Shown here: positions 61,501-64,000 of the stretch, one piece after another
Position numbering within the stretch: position 1 is the stretch's first letter
How the letters are laid out: every line of letters starts with the position of its first letter
DNA from: Antedon mediterranea
Taxonomy: Eukaryota > Echinodermata > Crinoidea > Comatulida > Antedonidae
NCBI RefSeq assembly: GCF_964355755.1
Contig: NC_092670.1
Coordinates: 29,687,795 to 29,751,794 of the forward strand
Direction of reading: 5' to 3'
Length of the DNA: 64,000 nt
The notes under the pieces: model-generated
The model's database searches: none
The model's input: the letters and a program-made list of their open reading frames with translations, nothing else
What the model was told of the DNA's origin: nothing
Program-made: the position numbers and the translations under genes

Positions 61501-64000
61501 TTTTCGTTGAAAAACAAATAAATATCAGTTGTCAGCAAATCCGATTAAAAGATACATTTATATAGGCCTATATACTGATGAAGGGCTAGTGTTGCCCGAA
61601 AGCTCTGCTAACTTTTCTGGCTGTTTACTTTATTGTTTTGATTTAGTTTTTCGCTTTTTTTTTGTATCTCCATTGAGATCCAGCCACTGATACCCACAGC
61701 ATTGTCATTTTTTTCAGTAAATTGCCTTTGGATTTATATATATATAAACACATCGGGCTAACATTAATTCTAAACCGCCCGGTGATATACTGAAATTTAA
61801 TTAATTTGAAACGATATATTATTATATATATATATAAACACAACAGGCAAAGAACATTAATTCTAAACCGCCCGGTTTGAAACGATAAAGATGAGGAAAT
61901 CTGTGAGAATGCCCCAACCGAGACTCGAACTCGGACCGCCTGCTTGATATGCAGATGTCCTAACCATTAGACCACTGGGGCTTTCATGGTATTGTTCGAA
62001 CTCGATTGGATAACGTGGTACGGCGGAACAGCACTAGTCCTCAGTTGTACGCACGCGCAACAGAGATCAAATTGATACGCCCTCATCTTTCAGTATTTTT
62101 ATTCACGAGGAGGGATCTCCGAAGAGATACTTTTATATAATTATATAAACACAACAGGGAAAGAACATTAATTCTAAACCGTCCGGTGATATACTGAAAT
62201 TTAATTAATTAATTTGAAACGATAAAGATGAGGAAATCTGTGAGAATGAGAAAAAGGAGACTCGAACTCGGACCGATATATATATATATAAACGGACTAA
62301 AGGCAACAATATATTAAAACCCACAATGTTAGTTACTTTGCCAACACGTTTCATTATTGTTTTCAGTGCGTCTCTGGAGAATGTCTGTCAAATCAGTTTG
62401 TGTGCAACAAGCACAAAGATTGTACTGACGGCAGTGATGAGTTTGTAGATGTCTGCACCCCAGGTAATTTTTAATAGTTTACATTCAGATTTGAGTTATT
62501 AAGTTAATAATAATGGGTTTCTTGGCAGATATACACAAAAAACATTAAATCTATTTTAAAAAAAACAACATACAAGAAAAATGTCGATTCTATGCTTTTT
62601 CTAGTAATTAACTCGTTAACCTATTTACATTCTTGTAGCATTTTCTATTAAAAATATTTTTCCCGTGAAAAAATAATTTTTTGAAATGTTTTGTTGAATA
62701 TGGCTTTGTAATGTCGCATAATAGATTTTCATTTTGACCAAAAATTCATTCTAGAAAATTTTAAGTTAAAGTGAAAAATTCAAATAATGAGTTATTGGTT
62801 AAATTTAACCGTTTTTGTTGTTTATTCAAAGTCTGATTTTATTAACCTTTATTTTTCATGGTTTTTGGAAGAAAATACATCTTGAATTCTTATTAAATAA
62901 TATTCAATTTAATAATCTAGAGCCAATTGTTGGAGAATGTCCAAATGTGCCAGCTGGTACAATAGGTCTTTGTGTACATGGATGTGGTACCGATGATGAC
63001 TGCCAAAATGAGAAAAGATGCTGCTTCAATGGTTGTGGAAAAGAGTGTGTTCATCCAATTTTCCCACCGGAACCTTTTGGTAAGTTTAAGCGCTTGGCCA
63101 TAAAATAGGAAAGGATATTTTCGTGAAACAAAACCAGGAATGTAATGTAATATTATGGGTTTGGAACATGGGTCATTATTATACCAACTAATAATACTAT
63201 ACTATACTATACTACTAAGACTATAATATTCTTCTCGATACGGTCTAACATCGCTAAATCATATTTAAATGTCAGTCGTGATTTGTTTATGAAATGCGAT
63301 TTATACAAAATTTAACTTCAGTTAAAGATGGTGAATGCCCTGTGCTGAGCGCACCTTATGGCGCACAAAGGTGTACAGATTTGTGTCTCGAAGATTCAGA
63401 TTGTCCAAATAAAGAAAAATGCTGCAGTAACGGATGTGGTAAAGTGTGCGCAGAACCATTCAATCAACCAACCAATGAGGTTGAAGAAATCAACACCGAC
63501 GAAATAGAAAAAGAGTTAGAACAAGTCAAAGATCAACTTTCTTCACTGGATACCCGTTTTGATTGGTTGGAAAGAACAGGTAAGTTCCCTTAGTAATTGA
63601 TTTTAAATATTTAAAAAAAAATGAATCAAACCTTGAGGCACCGTGTAAAATGCCGTGATTAGCTCCGGATTCAAACAGGACATCCAATTTCTATTGTTAT
63701 ATTATAAACCTGAATAACTGATTACTGTGTAGTCATTTTTATTTATTTTTATTTTAACTTTCACCACCAATAAACAAGTCCTGGAGACGTGACAAAAATA
63801 AAATTTTTCTGGTATATACCTATACACTAAAGTTTGCTTCCACATCATATTTACCGGATTGAATTACTACTGAATATAAAATGCGATTGGTAATCTAGTC
63901 TTAATTTTAATTAAAACGTTACTTTATTTTAGTCTCGGACGTTCTAGTTGAGCTCGGAATACTGCAAACTGAGATTACAGACCTTAAAAACCATGAGCAT
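58510..64000 (+). CDS. Secreted protein with 10 LDLa modules, two WAP domains and coiled coil (partial)
   Basis: Exons: 58510-58602, 58777-58825, 59022-59119, 59731-59907, 60334-60582, 60890-61423, 62367-62463, 62921-63079, 63322-63579 and 63933 to beyond 64000. All junctions have GT-AG sites and matching phases. Exon 1 encodes a signal peptide (IVILLSLLSLICISECFV). I prefer ATG 58510 to the in-frame ATG 58453 because it places the hydrophobic core correctly. Exon 2 is a Ser/Glu-rich linker (EKSQSSEEE). Exons 3-7 encode ten LDLa modules. Exons 8 and 9 encode one eight-cysteine WAP (four-disulfide core) domain each (DDDCQNEKRCCFNGCGKEC and DCPNKEKCCSNGCGKVC). The end of exon 9 and exon 10 are heptad-like (EIEKELEQVKDQLSSLDTRF). 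WAP domains are known as protease inhibitors or antimicrobials. The role of the fusion is unknown. Confidence 0.9.
61571..61640 (+). repeat. Second copy of the hammerhead-like block (intron 6)
   Basis: ACTGATGAAGGGCTAGTGTT at 61574 and GCCCGAAAGCTCTGCTAAC at 61594 repeat the block on the minus strand at 48000-48060, with one change in the loop (TGTT versus TGTC). Confidence 0.6.
61740..62300 (-). repeat. Cluster of tRNA-containing repeats with (TA)n tails in intron 6
   Basis: AACATTAATTCTAAACCGCC occurs at 61760, 61853 and 62165, each preceded by TATATATATAAACACA-type text. The second unit carries the tRNA-like part (61911-61981). The third keeps only GGAGACTCGAACTCGGACC of it (62245-62275). 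They are copies of the repeat at 47717-47915. Confidence 0.65.
61911..61981 (-). tRNA. tRNA-like sequence with intact cloverleaf, anticodon AUC
   Basis: The minus strand begins GCCCCAGTGGTCTAATGG. All stems pair, the D-loop keeps GG, U33 and A37 are present, and the A box (TGGTCTAATGG) and B box (GTTCGAGTC) fit RNA polymerase III consensus. The anticodon AUC and discriminator A do not fit a normal tRNA-Asp. No T-run follows closely. It is the better preserved of two copies in a mobile repeat and lies in an intron of the plus-strand LDLa gene on the opposite strand. Confidence 0.5.

Overview
This is a window of animal genomic DNA. Genes have GT-AG introns, the sequence is AT-rich, there is no operon structure, and it is crowded with transposon families. 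The very frequent TAGGCCTA-type words, the mix of retroelement families and the multi-domain secreted genes suggest a marine invertebrate, most likely an echinoderm or a related deuterostome. The taxon is an inference.

Layout. 0-8 kb holds broken transposon-derived genes: a Cys-rich multicopy family at 0.6-3.0 kb, a Bel/Pao retroelement remnant at 4.1-4.6 kb, a fold-back element, a three-copy repeat with nuclear-receptor half-site pairs, a 19-bp minisatellite and a DDE-transposase-like pseudogene at 6.6-7.8 kb. 8.68-12.38 kb is a DNA transposon with 14-bp terminal inverted repeats (TIRs) and a 6-bp target-site duplication (TSD). Nested inside it is a second element with a perfect 7-bp TSD, and a sibling copy of that element with its own 7-bp TSD lies at 33.2-36.0 kb. 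13.7-20.5 kb has LINE remnants, a minus-strand degenerate array, a possible BEN-domain pseudogene and a hAT-like element. 20.7-30 kb is a graveyard of transposase-like genes, an RTE-like LINE, a PIF/Harbinger-like element and a FEN/PIN-like nuclease pseudogene. 37-44.3 kb is a complex repeat zone with a (TTTA)n array of about 1.8 kb. 44.7-48.3 kb holds gypsy gag, minisatellite, another broken multicopy gene, a tRNA-like repeat, a hairpin and a (TA)n tract.

The only convincing host genes are at 49.7-64 kb. They are two divergently transcribed genes whose start codons are about 460 bp apart. The minus-strand gene (12 exons, 22 LDL-receptor class A modules, then a charged helical tail with no membrane span) is complete in the window. 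The plus-strand gene (10 LDLa modules, two WAP domains, then coiled coil) runs off the right edge. I resolved splice sites and phases by reading. All junctions are phase-consistent except the first junction of the minus gene. The shared promoter carries two copies of an identical 14-bp sequence containing the POU octamer ATGCAAAT. The two proteins look like related secreted, calcium-dependent multi-ligand binding proteins. Their partners cannot be inferred.

Family assignments rest on motif recognition without any search.
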